Source: Leptospira haakeii
GTDB lineage: Bacteria; Spirochaetota; Leptospiria; Leptospirales; Leptospiraceae
Direction of reading: 5' to 3'
Length of the DNA stretch: 64,000 nucleotides
NCBI RefSeq assembly: GCF_002812045.1
Contig: NZ_NPEG01000017.1
Span: forward strand, 1 to 64,000
In this document: piece by piece, positions 26,984-35,722 of the stretch
How the letters are laid out: each line of letters begins with the position of its first letter
How positions within the stretch are numbered: the stretch's first letter is position 1
Notes under the pieces: model-generated
Seen by the model: the letters and a program-made list of their open reading frames with translations, nothing else
Database searches by the model: none
What the model was told of the DNA's origin: nothing
Program-made: the position numbers and the translations under genes

Positions 26984-29458
26984 TTACCGGATTACGTCTT
27001 CGTCGCCTTCGAAGAGGTTCGGTTTTTTCTTTTTAGTAGTTCCTGGGTCCGTGGTATGGGTAGGAGTCGGATCCGGTTCGCTCATTCCTCTATGGTCTTC
27101 GCAGACTTCTTTCGGAACTGTATCTTTATCGAATACTTCTTCCTCTGTTTGGTAACAATGAGAACCAGGAAGTTTTCCGGAAATGGAGCAGATAGTCCTA
27201 CGAACAATTTTTGCGTCTCCGAAATCGAATGATCTAGATTTTTCATGAGAGAGAGCGTTTGCCATAAATCTTCCCCAGATAGGAGCGGCAACAACTGCGC
27301 CTGACATTCCTCTGCCGAGTGAAAGTGTCCCTGTATCATAACCCACCCAAACGACCGCTACAAGTTCAGGAGTGTAACCAGCAAACCATGCATCTCTAAA
27401 ATTATTTGTGGTCCCCGTTTTTCCTGCGGCTGGACGAGTGAGTCCGTAAGATCTGGCTCCTGTTCCTGTTCCTTTTTTAATCACGTCTTCCATCATGGAA
27501 GTGATTACGTAACTTGTTTCGGGGGAGAGTAATCTTTTTCTTTCTTTGGATTCGAATTCTTTTCTAAAATCTTTGATCAGATTTCCTTGCTCATCTTCTA
27601 CGTATAAGACACTGAGAGGAAAAACTTGTTTTCCTCCGGAAGCGAATACTGCATAAGATCTTGCAAGTTCATAAGGAGAAACTTCAAAACTTCCTAATGC
27701 GATTGAAAAGTCTCTTGGAAGATTTCTATTCTCTACTTGTAAAAGTTTTTCAAGTTTAGGTAGAAGATTATTTAGACCTGTGTGTTCAAGAAGTCGAACG
27801 GCAACACTATTTCTGGAAAGTTCTAAGGCTTGTCTTAAACGAATAAAGCCGGAATATTCTCCCGAATAATTACTTGGATTCCATTCATCTCCATCTTCTA
27901 AAACATATTGGAGAGGAGAATCATCAAATAGAGAAGCAGCGGTGACATTCTTCTTATCGTCCGGGTGTTCATGATAATATTCCATTGCGGAAGCATATAC
28001 TAAAGGTTTGAACGCGGAACCAGGCTGTCTATATGCTTGGAATGCACGGATTTGTTGGTTATCGGATCTAAATCCGGAACCTCCTACCATTGCAGTGATA
28101 TAACCTGTGTCTGGACGAATCGAAATTAATGCACCTTCAACCGGAAGTAAATGGTCTTCAGTAGCTTGGGTCCTATAGTTCCAGTCAATTGCTTCCCCTA
28201 AACCTTCCGTGCCTGAGATCAAATTTAAGACGGCTAAATCGTCTCTGAATTCTTCCTGCCAAGCCCTATTGAATGTTCTATAAGAACGGGAGATTTTAAA
28301 TTTGAATTCAGGAAGATCATGCAGTTCTGCTAAAAGTTTATAGGTAGAGCCGTAGGAATCTTCGAATGAATCTATTTTAGTAAAAGCCCTTTGGTTGGAT
28401 AATTGTGTCTGTTGTTTCAAACCTGCTGCCAGCGCCTTTTCTGCCTGGGATTGGTGCTGTATGTTCAGGGTAGTATAGATCTTTAAACCGCCCTCATAGA
28501 TCTGTTGAGAAGGTATATACCGGGCCAGGTTTTTACGCACATATTCGGTAAAATAAGGGAATTTATTGAGGCGATCGGAGAATGCGGAATCGTTAGGAGA
28601 ACGATTTAGGGTTATATAATATTCCGAAAATGCTTCGAATTCCCTTTCAGCGGTTTCGACATCCAAGATCCCGTTTTCCACCAGCTTTTTGAATACTACT
28701 CTCACTTTGGAAGCGGATGTATTCGGGTTTACTAAAGGGGAAAATTCCTTGGGTCTTGTGGTTAAACTTGCGAGAAGTGCAGCCTCTCCCCAGCTTAGAT
28801 CTTTGATATCTTTTCTGAAATAGAATTTTGCCGCGGCACCTACGCCGATTGTCCCGTGACCGAGCGGGATCTCGTTTAGATAAATACCGATTAAGGTTTT
28901 TTTATCGAATACTAATTCTAAAAGAAGAGCTAACCATGCTTCTCTTGCTTTTCGTAAAAAGGATCTTTCTGTGTTTAAGAATTTTAATCTGGCAACCTGC
29001 TGAGTGATTGTGGATGCGCCTTCTTTTACCCTTCCTGCAAGAAGGTTGACCATGGTCGCTCTGAAAATTCCTCGAAGGTCTAGACCTTTATGAGATCTGA
29101 AATTATTATCTTCCGTAGAGACAAAACAACGGATGACCTTATTATCATCCCAACCACCAGGAAGATCTTCGTCAGTGATCACCACTCTTGAAAATCTATA
29201 AAACTCCGCGATAGGTTCGTATTTTCCTTCGGTGTTGATCCCGAAAAGTAGGGAAGGTTTTTCGTAACGATCCGCCTTCGGGACCTGCCAAATATCTTTG
29301 ATAGAGAATACGAATAAAAATCCGTTTAAGAAGATAAGTCCTAAAACAAGATAGATAAGTTTACGAACAGGATCGGAAGAATCTAAACGAGATTGGATCC
29401 TGTCCCTGAAAAGTACTACGAAATATCTTGTGAAAAAATCTACAGGTTCGTGTTTCAT
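26984..29458 (-). CDS. Class A penicillin-binding protein (PBP1)
   Basis: The 824-residue bifunctional peptidoglycan synthase has a membrane anchor (LIYLVLGLIFLNGFLFVFSI) and a GT51 transglycosylase domain (STEDNNFRSHKGLD with catalytic Glu, GASTITQQVARL, LNEIPLGHGTIGVGAAA). The transpeptidase domain shows PGSAFKPLVYA (SxxK), SRNSVA (SxN) and GKTGTTN (KTG). A C-terminal Thr/Pro-rich tail ends TKKKKPNLFEGDEDVIR. It polymerises glycan strands and cross-links them in the periplasm. It starts 18 bases after the phospholipase-like gene and is followed by the bactofilin gene. Confidence 0.95.
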   Translation of the reverse strand: MKHEPVDFFTRYFVVLFRDRIQSRLDSSDPVRKLIYLVLGLIFLNGFLFVFSIKDIWQVPKADRYEKPSLLFGINTEGKYEPIAEFYRFSRVVITDEDLPGGWDDNKVIRCFVSTEDNNFRSHKGLDLRGIFRATMVNLLAGRVKEGASTITQQVARLKFLNTERSFLRKAREAWLALLLELVFDKKTLIGIYLNEIPLGHGTIGVGAAAKFYFRKDIKDLSWGEAALLASLTTRPKEFSPLVNPNTSASKVRVVFKKLVENGILDVETAEREFEAFSEYYITLNRSPNDSAFSDRLNKFPYFTEYVRKNLARYIPSQQIYEGGLKIYTTLNIQHQSQAEKALAAGLKQQTQLSNQRAFTKIDSFEDSYGSTYKLLAELHDLPEFKFKISRSYRTFNRAWQEEFRDDLAVLNLISGTEGLGEAIDWNYRTQATEDHLLPVEGALISIRPDTGYITAMVGGSGFRSDNQQIRAFQAYRQPGSAFKPLVYASAMEYYHEHPDDKKNVTAASLFDDSPLQYVLEDGDEWNPSNYSGEYSGFIRLRQALELSRNSVAVRLLEHTGLNNLLPKLEKLLQVENRNLPRDFSIALGSFEVSPYELARSYAVFASGGKQVFPLSVLYVEDEQGNLIKDFRKEFESKERKRLLSPETSYVITSMMEDVIKKGTGTGARSYGLTRPAAGKTGTTNNFRDAWFAGYTPELVAVVWVGYDTGTLSLGRGMSGAVVAAPIWGRFMANALSHEKSRSFDFGDAKIVRRTICSISGKLPGSHCYQTEEEVFDKDTVPKEVCEDHRGMSEPDPTPTHTTDPGTTKKKKPNLFEGDEDVIR

Positions 29459-29476
29459 TTGGTTTATTTCTGCTTT

Positions 29477-30544
29477 TTATAAAGGCGAAAATTGGCGCAT
29501 CTTATCGATGCCGTGGAACCTAAGTCCCGTATCTAAGTTATATCCTTGGTATTCTTTGATCATGGAAGAACGGGAAGTTTTATCATGAACATAACCCCAG
29601 GCATTTGTAACTGCATCTTTTGCAGCCTCACAAGCTCTGTTGATCAGTTCCACGAAAGAATCATTACGAATTAAATTTGGATCCGCAGGATAAGACCATT
29701 CTCTTTTTTCTTCGTTCATGATCCTTTTGTCTATATGTTCCTTTAACGGAAGCATTAGGACGGAAGAGTTTACTTTATGCAAAGTGATCTTATCTAGAAA
29801 GCTAAGTGCTGCTCTTACTATCTTACTTCTGGAATCCAAGTATCTATGAAAATACAAATAACCTAAGAAAGATTCGTTTAGAATATCTCCTGGGATGATC
29901 TTTTCTTCGGAGCCGATATACTTTTCTTTAAACTCTTTCGGGAAAGTTGCCTTTAAACCTTTTAGCCAAAAGTTCCAAAGCATAGGATCCATTTTTTTCT
30001 TTCCGTCCTTCCCCTTGAAGATCACATCCACATGCTGAACGAAGTCATACGCCTTAGGAGTCATTCCCCATCTGAAATCCAGAAGCCAAGAATCCAAAGC
30101 GAACTCCACTCTCATATGATTGTATTGAGCTTTGGAACTGATCTGTTTGTCGGGACTATAATAATCTCCGGAAATAAAAAAGATATAAGGATGAGTGACT
30201 ATGTCCACAGCGCAGTGGATGATATAACCTAGGGTGAATGCCAAGAAACGATCCCTATAAATTCCTTCCTCGACTGTGAGAACCCCATCCAAAAAGTTCA
30301 GGATCAATTCCAAAACATTTTCATGATGACTTAGGTCTCCCCAGGGCAGCGCTTTTTTCGTTCGAACAGGGGAAAGGACATGATAGAAATAAAAAATATC
30401 GGGAGCGATCGCACCTATATTAGCAAACTTACGGGTACTTTCTTCTCTTAAAAGTTTTGCGATCTTTCTTTGTTCCGCAGTTCCATGATCTAGGTGTTTG
30501 CAGACTTGCGAAAGAGCTTCTAGATGAGTGATTTTGCCTGCCAT
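29477..30544 (-). CDS. Zinc-dependent phospholipase C-like protein
   Basis: The 355-residue protein has no signal peptide. Histidine and aspartate residues are spaced as in the zinc-dependent phospholipase C (S1/P1-like) fold: ITHLEAL near the start, IGAIAPDIFYF, DLSHHENVLELI, IIHCAVDIVTHPYI and NHMRVEFALDSWL. It probably binds two or three metal ions and cleaves a phosphodiester or phospholipid. Without an export signal it may be cytosolic. It is the first gene of the wall-synthesis cluster and lies head-to-head with lysA, with 78 bases between start codons. Confidence 0.82.
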   Translation of the reverse strand: MAGKITHLEALSQVCKHLDHGTAEQRKIAKLLREESTRKFANIGAIAPDIFYFYHVLSPVRTKKALPWGDLSHHENVLELILNFLDGVLTVEEGIYRDRFLAFTLGYIIHCAVDIVTHPYIFFISGDYYSPDKQISSKAQYNHMRVEFALDSWLLDFRWGMTPKAYDFVQHVDVIFKGKDGKKKMDPMLWNFWLKGLKATFPKEFKEKYIGSEEKIIPGDILNESFLGYLYFHRYLDSRSKIVRAALSFLDKITLHKVNSSVLMLPLKEHIDKRIMNEEKREWSYPADPNLIRNDSFVELINRACEAAKDAVTNAWGYVHDKTSRSSMIKEYQGYNLDTGLRFHGIDKMRQFSPL

Positions 30545-30622
30545 ATCGGAAATTTTGCCTTTGAAAAAACCCGGACCGCTCTAAAAGATGGCCTAGAAGG
30601 ATCTAGAAAACCCTCTAACCCT

Positions 30623-31894
30623 ATGCAATCAATAGAAAATCTTAAATTTTTGACTCCCGAAGAAGCTAGAAAAATCGCAACAAATTTCGGGACCCCAATT
30701 TTTGTGTACTCTCGCAAAGGAATCGAAAGAAGTTGCGACGATGCTCTTGCTTTTCCTAACGCTTTCGGTCTGACCGTTCGATTCGCAATGAAAGCGAACC
30801 CAGGCAGAACAGTTCTGGAAATATTAAAGAAGAAGGGCATACATATAGATGCATCTTCCGAACACGAAGTGCAACGTGCGATACTTGCAGGATTTAAACC
30901 TTCCGATATCCTGCTTACTTCCCAACAATTGGCGAGCTCCCTAAAGGATTTGATCCCACAAGGAGTTCAATTCAACGCTTGTTCGCTCCGACAATTGGAA
31001 GAATTTGGAAAAAACTTCCCAGGAAAAGAAGTAAGCATTCGTTTTAATCCAGGCTTAGGTTCGGGAGCTACAAAGAAGACGGATGTAGGGGGAAAAACTT
31101 CTTCCTTCGGTATCTGGCATGAAGAGATCGGAAAAGTAAAAGAGATCGTCTCCAAATACGGGCTTAAACTTGTAAGAGTCCATACTCATATCGGTTCCGG
31201 CTCGGATCCGGAAGTTTGGAAGGCAGTAGCGCATTATACCTTAGAGATTGCAGCACAGTTTCCTGATTGCAGGACCGTGAATCTGGGAGGGGGTTTTAAG
31301 GTAGGAAGAATGATCGGTGAAAAAACGACCGATCCTCAAACTATTGGAAAACCTGTTAAAGAACTTTTCGAAAATTATGCCAAAGAAAAAGGGATCCAAC
31401 TCAAAATGGAAATAGAGCCTGGTTCCTTCTTAATGGTGAATAACGGAGCAATCCTAACTCAGGTAGATGATATTGTCTATACTGGAGAAGGTGGATATAC
31501 TTTCGTAAAACTGGATATGGGAATGGATGTGAATACAAGGCCTGCTTTATACGCGGCAAAACATCCGCTTGTAGTGATCCCTGGAAAAGAAAAGTCTGAA
31601 CAAAAAACAGGGGATTTCGTTTACGTAGGGCATTGTTGTGAGAGTGGCGACTTAATCACTCAGGAAGAAGGAGGCGGACCTCAACTTAGGACCACTCAAA
31701 TTCCTGAGATAGGAGATTTAGTTGTAATGGAAGGAGCAGGGGCTTATTGTTCTTCCATGTCGGTGAAAAATTATAATTCTTATCCGGAAACCCAAGAGGT
31801 TATGATCGATCTGGATGGGTCCGTAAAATTAGTCCGCAAAAAACAAACCTTGGAACAAGTCCTTCAGAATGAAGTCCTGGTTTCCCTCGGGTAA
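30623..31894 (+). CDS. lysA: Diaminopimelate decarboxylase
   Basis: The 423-residue PLP enzyme converts meso-diaminopimelate to lysine. It shows the PLP lysine in FAMKANP (K57), HIDASSEHEV, HTHIGSGSDPEVW, NLGGGFKVG, MEIEPGSFLM and the active-site VGHCCESGDLI. I chose the ATG at 30623 because the family starts close to a FLTPEEARK-like segment; an upstream in-frame start at 30524 would overlap the divergent gene. The reading frame overlaps ispD by 26 bases. Closely related decarboxylases act on other D-amino acids, so the assignment is good but not absolute. Confidence 0.9.
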   Translation: MQSIENLKFLTPEEARKIATNFGTPIFVYSRKGIERSCDDALAFPNAFGLTVRFAMKANPGRTVLEILKKKGIHIDASSEHEVQRAILAGFKPSDILLTSQQLASSLKDLIPQGVQFNACSLRQLEEFGKNFPGKEVSIRFNPGLGSGATKKTDVGGKTSSFGIWHEEIGKVKEIVSKYGLKLVRVHTHIGSGSDPEVWKAVAHYTLEIAAQFPDCRTVNLGGGFKVGRMIGEKTTDPQTIGKPVKELFENYAKEKGIQLKMEIEPGSFLMVNNGAILTQVDDIVYTGEGGYTFVKLDMGMDVNTRPALYAAKHPLVVIPGKEKSEQKTGDFVYVGHCCESGDLITQEEGGGPQLRTTQIPEIGDLVVMEGAGAYCSSMSVKNYNSYPETQEVMIDLDGSVKLVRKKQTLEQVLQNEVLVSLG

Positions 31895-32579
31895 TATTTA
31901 TCTACTACTTCTTTCGGGAGGAACTGGCTCCCGAATGAAGTCTGAACTTCCGAAACAATTTTTAGAATTAAGCGGAAAATCTATATTACTCCATAGTTTG
32001 GAAACTTTTCTAAACTGGGGAAAAACTAAAAGTATAGTTTTGGTATCTAACAAAGACTATATTCTGGAATCCGAAACTCTTTGTTCTAGTTTATTTAGAG
32101 AAAGGGATAGAATAGTAGAAGGTGGAGACACAAGACACGGATCCACATTAGCCGGAATATCCAGTATTCAATTTTCTGCAAATGATATCATTCTTATCCA
32201 TGATGCAGCTAGACCTTTTGTTTCTCCGGATGATTTAGATAAATTATCTATCGCCACCGAGGAATTCGGAGTGTCAACACTTGCTTCCAAAAATCACGAA
32301 ACAGTTTTGGAAGAAGAAAAAGAAGGCTTAAAATTTTTAAATCGAGAGAAGATCTGGTTTATGAAAACTCCCCAAGGCATTCGTGGAGATATCCTAAAGA
32401 AGATCTTAGAAAAGCCGTATTCAACAGAACCGACAGATCTTTGCACTTGGGCACAGGCGCAGGGCATAAGTGCCAAACTGGTGGAATCCAATCCTTATAA
32501 TCTGAAAATCACCGAAAAGCCGGATCTCGCCTTAGCAGAGGCAATCTTGCCGCTATTTCAAAGTTGGAAGAGCGAATAA
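31869..32579 (+). CDS. ispD: 2-C-methyl-D-erythritol 4-phosphate cytidylyltransferase
   Basis: The 236-residue enzyme makes CDP-methylerythritol in the MEP isoprenoid pathway. The nucleotide-binding start LLLSGGTGSRMKSELPKQFLELSGK, then EGGDTRHGSTLAGI, IHDAARPFV, MKTPQGIR and NLKITEKPDLALAE match the family order and length. It overlaps the end of lysA by 26 bases, so it is translationally coupled to it although the pathways are unrelated. No ispF follows; the next gene is separated by a regulatory region. Confidence 0.93.
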   Translation: MKSWFPSGNIYLLLLSGGTGSRMKSELPKQFLELSGKSILLHSLETFLNWGKTKSIVLVSNKDYILESETLCSSLFRERDRIVEGGDTRHGSTLAGISSIQFSANDIILIHDAARPFVSPDDLDKLSIATEEFGVSTLASKNHETVLEEEKEGLKFLNREKIWFMKTPQGIRGDILKKILEKPYSTEPTDLCTWAQAQGISAKLVESNPYNLKITEKPDLALAEAILPLFQSWKSE

Positions 32580-32617
32580 TTTACCCTTTTTTTAACCTCT
32601 GAAAATGATTTATGAAA

Positions 32618-32640
32618 TTAACTTGCTTTTTGCAAGTTAA
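32618..32640. promoter_or_regulatory. Palindromic operator 1 (upstream of dehydrogenase)
   Basis: A perfect 9-bp inverted repeat, TTAACTTGC / GCAAGTTAA, with a 5-base T spacer, lies 49 bases before the dehydrogenase start. The core ACTTGC-n5-GCAAGT recurs at 32653 and, with one change, upstream of the HxlR gene at 33971. The shared core and its location make an HxlR binding site likely. Confidence 0.8.
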
Positions 32641-32652
32641 TTTGAGTCATAC

Positions 32653-32671
32653 TACTTGTTAAATGCAAGTA
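32653..32671. promoter_or_regulatory. Palindromic operator 2 (upstream of dehydrogenase)
   Basis: ACTTGT-TAAAT-GCAAGT, with the same 5-base spacing and one mismatch between arms, lies 18 bases before the dehydrogenase start codon, in the promoter/leader zone where repressor binding would block transcription. It is 33 bases centre-to-centre from operator 1, about three helical turns. Confidence 0.75.
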
Positions 32672-32688
32672 ATATTTAGGACAAAAAA

Positions 32689-33489
32689 ATGAAACAAACA
32701 ATTTTAGTAACCGGCGCTTCTTCCGGAATCGGGCTATTGATAGCCAAAACTCTTCATGAAAACGGCCATAATGTGATCGGAACAAGCCGTAATCCCCAAA
32801 AGTTCCAATCGAATATCCCTTTCAAATTATTACCTCTTGATATCTCTGATGACAATTCTATCGGTTCCTTCGGTAAATTATTATTCAGTGAGATAGGCCG
32901 ATTGGATGTGCTGATCAATAACGCGGGTTATTTAGTAAAAGGATTAGCGGAAGAAACCTCGATAGAACTCGGTAGACAACAGTTGGAAACGAATTTTTGG
33001 GGAACCGTTAAGTTTACGAATGAATTGTTACCTTACTTTAGAAAACAAAGATCCGGAAAAATAATTACTATCGGTTCTTTTTTGGGCTTAATTAGTCTTC
33101 CGAATGTTTCTTATTATTCGGCTTCGAAGCACGCCTTAGAAGGTTATTTTAAATCGTTACGATTCGAATTAAATGAATTTAATATCAAGGTTAGCGTAGT
33201 GGAGCCTATGGCTTTCAAAACGAATATAGGTGGAAATGCGATCTCCGCTAAAGGGAATATAAGTGAATATGACTCTCTTCGTCAGAAGATCGTAGAGTTT
33301 ACAAAAAGAGAATTTGATAATGCACCTGGGCCGGAACCTGTGGTAAAAACGGTTATAAAAATCGTAGACGAAAAAACTCCAAAATTCAGCTATCCGGTCG
33401 GAAAAGGTGCCTCCCTTTTTCTAACACTACAACGATTTGCTTATAACACTTTTGAAGGAGCGATCTTAAAAAAAGTAAATCAAGTTTAA
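32689..33489 (+). CDS. Short-chain dehydrogenase, HxlR-linked
   Basis: The 266-residue SDR has TGASSGIGLLIAKTL, NNAGYLVKG, Ser in ITIGSFLG, YYSASKHALEG (Tyr-x3-Lys) and a VVEPMAFKTNIGG loop. The family reduces or oxidises carbonyl/alcohol groups with NAD(P). It is preceded by two palindromes and followed by a convergent HxlR regulator gene that carries a third copy of the palindrome at its own promoter. It is therefore probably induced by the electrophile or carbonyl compound sensed by that regulator. Substrate is unknown. Confidence 0.9.
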   Translation: MKQTILVTGASSGIGLLIAKTLHENGHNVIGTSRNPQKFQSNIPFKLLPLDISDDNSIGSFGKLLFSEIGRLDVLINNAGYLVKGLAEETSIELGRQQLETNFWGTVKFTNELLPYFRKQRSGKIITIGSFLGLISLPNVSYYSASKHALEGYFKSLRFELNEFNIKVSVVEPMAFKTNIGGNAISAKGNISEYDSLRQKIVEFTKREFDNAPGPEPVVKTVIKIVDEKTPKFSYPVGKGASLFLTLQRFAYNTFEGAILKKVNQV

Positions 33490-33523
33490 GGCCAAAGTGA
33501 TGTGCTGGGATATCCGCTCTTGA

Positions 33524-33940
33524 TCAAGCCAAAGTTTTTTCTAGATCTTTGGTCATTGTTTTAATGAATCCCAGCTTATCTTTTTTGATTTCTTTCAGCA
33601 TTGCTTTCTTGTCTGCAGGTATTGTAGAATACTTTTCAGCCCATAAATGTATTTCCACAAGTATGGGAAGCAGATCTATTCCTTTTCGAGTAAGTTTATA
33701 TAATACTTTTGCTTTGCTATCCGGATGGTCGTGTTTTTCGATGATCTTATTCTCTTCCAGCACTTGTAATCTTGAAGCGAGAATATTGGTAGCTATTCCT
33801 TCTTTTGATTTTAAAAAATCGCCGTAGGTGCATTCTTTTGCAAACATTAGATCTCTTATAATTAATAAGGACCATTTGTCTCCCCAAACATCTAAAGAGC
33901 AGCTTATAGGGCAATCGGACCTTTTTTTACCAGTAGTCAT
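33524..33940 (-). CDS. HxlR-family transcriptional regulator
   Basis: The 138-residue winged-helix DNA-binding protein shows the HxlR signature: CPISCSLDVWGDKWSLLIIRDLMF at the start, then GIATNILASRLQVLEENKII and YKLTRKGIDLLPIL. The N-terminal Cys of this motif is the redox or aldehyde-sensing residue in characterised members. The gene converges on the dehydrogenase. A palindrome 31-47 bases upstream of its start matches the two in front of that gene, indicating autoregulation plus control of its neighbour. Confidence 0.92.
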   Translation of the reverse strand: MTTGKKRSDCPISCSLDVWGDKWSLLIIRDLMFAKECTYGDFLKSKEGIATNILASRLQVLEENKIIEKHDHPDSKAKVLYKLTRKGIDLLPILVEIHLWAEKYSTIPADKKAMLKEIKKDKLGFIKTMTKDLEKTLA

Positions 33941-33970
33941 AAACTTTTCCTGAATAATATTAATTCACCA

Positions 33971-33987
33971 CTTGCATATTGCAAGAG
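33971..33987. promoter_or_regulatory. Palindromic operator 3 (upstream of HxlR gene)
   Basis: ACTTGC-ATATT-GCAAGA; the inner CTTGC/GCAAG arms are perfect and the 5-base spacing equals that of the other two sites. Probable autoregulatory site. Confidence 0.75.
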
Positions 33988-34028
33988 AATATAAATTAGA
34001 ATGTTTGATTGTTTTGAAGAGGAATTGC

Positions 34029-34048
34029 TTTGCGAGCGGAGGGACTCG
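34029..34048. repeat. Partial copy of the tRNA-Leu 3' end
   Basis: Twenty bases match 34239-34258 (the acceptor end and T-arm of the downstream tRNA-Leu, seen on the plus strand) with one C/T difference, exactly 210 bases apart. The sequence after it (34050-34200) is GC-richer than its surroundings, holds no credible gene, and does not continue as a tRNA. It may be an integration footprint or a degenerate tRNA duplication. Confidence 0.6.
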
Positions 34049-34240
34049 TCGTTACGCAGTCTCACTTCGTGTTCGACTTAGCTCCACGACGTCTTTTTCG
34101 CACCCTTCGCCATCCATGGCTTGGGACGAGTTTGTTTACGCTCCCTATGGGTCGCTGCAAACTCTTTTGCTCAAAAGCTTCGAGTCCCTTATATTTTCTT
34201 TAATTAGTTAATTTTGTTGATTGGATTAAGAGAGATGTTT

Positions 34241-34322
<82 letters not shown>

Positions 34323-34399
34323 GATGGGCTACGAAAGTCATTTTTTCAACGTATATCGGGAAGTCAAGAATATTGAGCTTCTAAAAACCTGAAGTGAAA

Positions 34400-35617
34400 C
34401 TACCACTCTGAATACAGAATTTTGATTTTAAGGATCCGATTTCGGGTCTGATGAACCGCGTATAAATAGCCATTATTTGCTACCGTGAGTTTTGCTCCTA
34501 CTATCGGATAATACACATTCGGAATAGAAGGGGGTTCTACTTGTAAAGTTGCCTTTTGTTGTAAAGAAGGATCGTATCCGCGAATCGTTCCTTGATACAT
34601 ATCTGAGATGATAATATTACCGAATGAATCGATGGCGATTGCATAAGGTTTTTCTCCCGTGACTCCATGAAAAAGGCCGTTTAGGTAAGTTCCATCGGGA
34701 GCCCAAACGGAAAGAACAGGATCATGAACCGAATCCACTACTAATAAATTTCCGTTATTAGGATCTATGGCTATGTCTTTTGCGATATCAAAAGCTCCTA
34801 TATCGTTTCCATGGAAGGTTCCTCTAAAATAATTCACACCGGCTAATGGGGAATGCCAGCCCTTCACATCATTTGTATCTTTTCCAAGCCAACCTTCGTA
34901 CGTTCCGGATTGATCGTAACGATTCACATAATATAGTACTTCGGCGGCAGCATAGATCTTATTTCCATAAAAAGAAATGGAACCGAAAGTGTTCATTGCC
35001 CCGTCGTCTTGAGTAGCATTAGGATTTCCTTGGGGCTGGCCTGTTGTATGCCAACCGATAGTGTTATCACTGGCTTTTCCCAACCAAGCTTCAAAGTTTA
35101 AGGAAGAATCAAAACGTTGTATCCTGTATGCATCTGAAACATATAAACGATCTTGAGCATCAGTAGAGAGTCCGCCTATAATGGTAAATTCTTCAGGGTT
35201 TAATCCGAAAGCTGCGATAGCGTTTGTAGGTGCAGAATGAAAACCTTTAGTGCCAGTTGTATCTAATCCTAACCATCCTAAAAATTTTCCAGAAGGGTCG
35301 AACTTCAAAACTCTAGAACGGGAAGTGGTTACGTATAAAGGACATCCTCCCGTATAATTATGCTGCACATCACAGGTCCAAGATTTTTCCGCAACATACA
35401 CATTGTCTTGGCTATCTACTGCGATTGCATATGGATTATCAAAATTATATTCTATGGTGGAAACGATTCGGAACCCTTTTGCTAGCATTGGAGGAAGTAG
35501 TAGGGCTTCCATTTTCAAAAGATTTGGGTCTATTGGGGAATCTTTTGTGGCACAAGATATAAAAGACCCTAAAAGTAGTAAGATCGTCGAGAAAAACCTA
35601 AGACCGAAGTTTTCCAT
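34400..35617 (-). CDS. NHL/SMP-30-type beta-propeller lipoprotein
   Basis: The 405-residue protein has a signal peptide ending LLGSFISC, then ATKD, a lipobox. The body holds repeated propeller blades: PYAIAVDSQDNVYVAEKS, RVLKFDPSGKFLGWLGLD, TDAQDRLYVSDAYRIQRFD, DIAIDPNNGNLLVVDS and PYAIAIDSFGNIIISD. A GWLG(K/L)D motif recurs three times. Such NHL-like propellers bind ligands or proteins at the surface or in the periplasm; catalytic residues are not evident. It is monocistronic, beginning after tRNA-Leu on the minus strand. Confidence 0.85.
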   Translation of the reverse strand: MENFGLRFFSTILLLLGSFISCATKDSPIDPNLLKMEALLLPPMLAKGFRIVSTIEYNFDNPYAIAVDSQDNVYVAEKSWTCDVQHNYTGGCPLYVTTSRSRVLKFDPSGKFLGWLGLDTTGTKGFHSAPTNAIAAFGLNPEEFTIIGGLSTDAQDRLYVSDAYRIQRFDSSLNFEAWLGKASDNTIGWHTTGQPQGNPNATQDDGAMNTFGSISFYGNKIYAAAEVLYYVNRYDQSGTYEGWLGKDTNDVKGWHSPLAGVNYFRGTFHGNDIGAFDIAKDIAIDPNNGNLLVVDSVHDPVLSVWAPDGTYLNGLFHGVTGEKPYAIAIDSFGNIIISDMYQGTIRGYDPSLQQKATLQVEPPSIPNVYYPIVGAKLTVANNGYLYAVHQTRNRILKIKILYSEW

Positions 35618-35722
35618 CGGCTTAATAACAATCGGGAATCGGGATTTTGCCTTAAAAGATTAAGATGTTTCCCGATTTCCGAAATTTTTTGTATAGCTTG
35701 GAAAGAATTTTTTTCCTGAACC

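Noticed and set aside
33972..34211. 79-codon plus-strand frame before tRNA-Leu
   Set aside because: It reads through an operator and the tRNA-like fragment, lacks a ribosome-binding site, and has no protein-like pattern.
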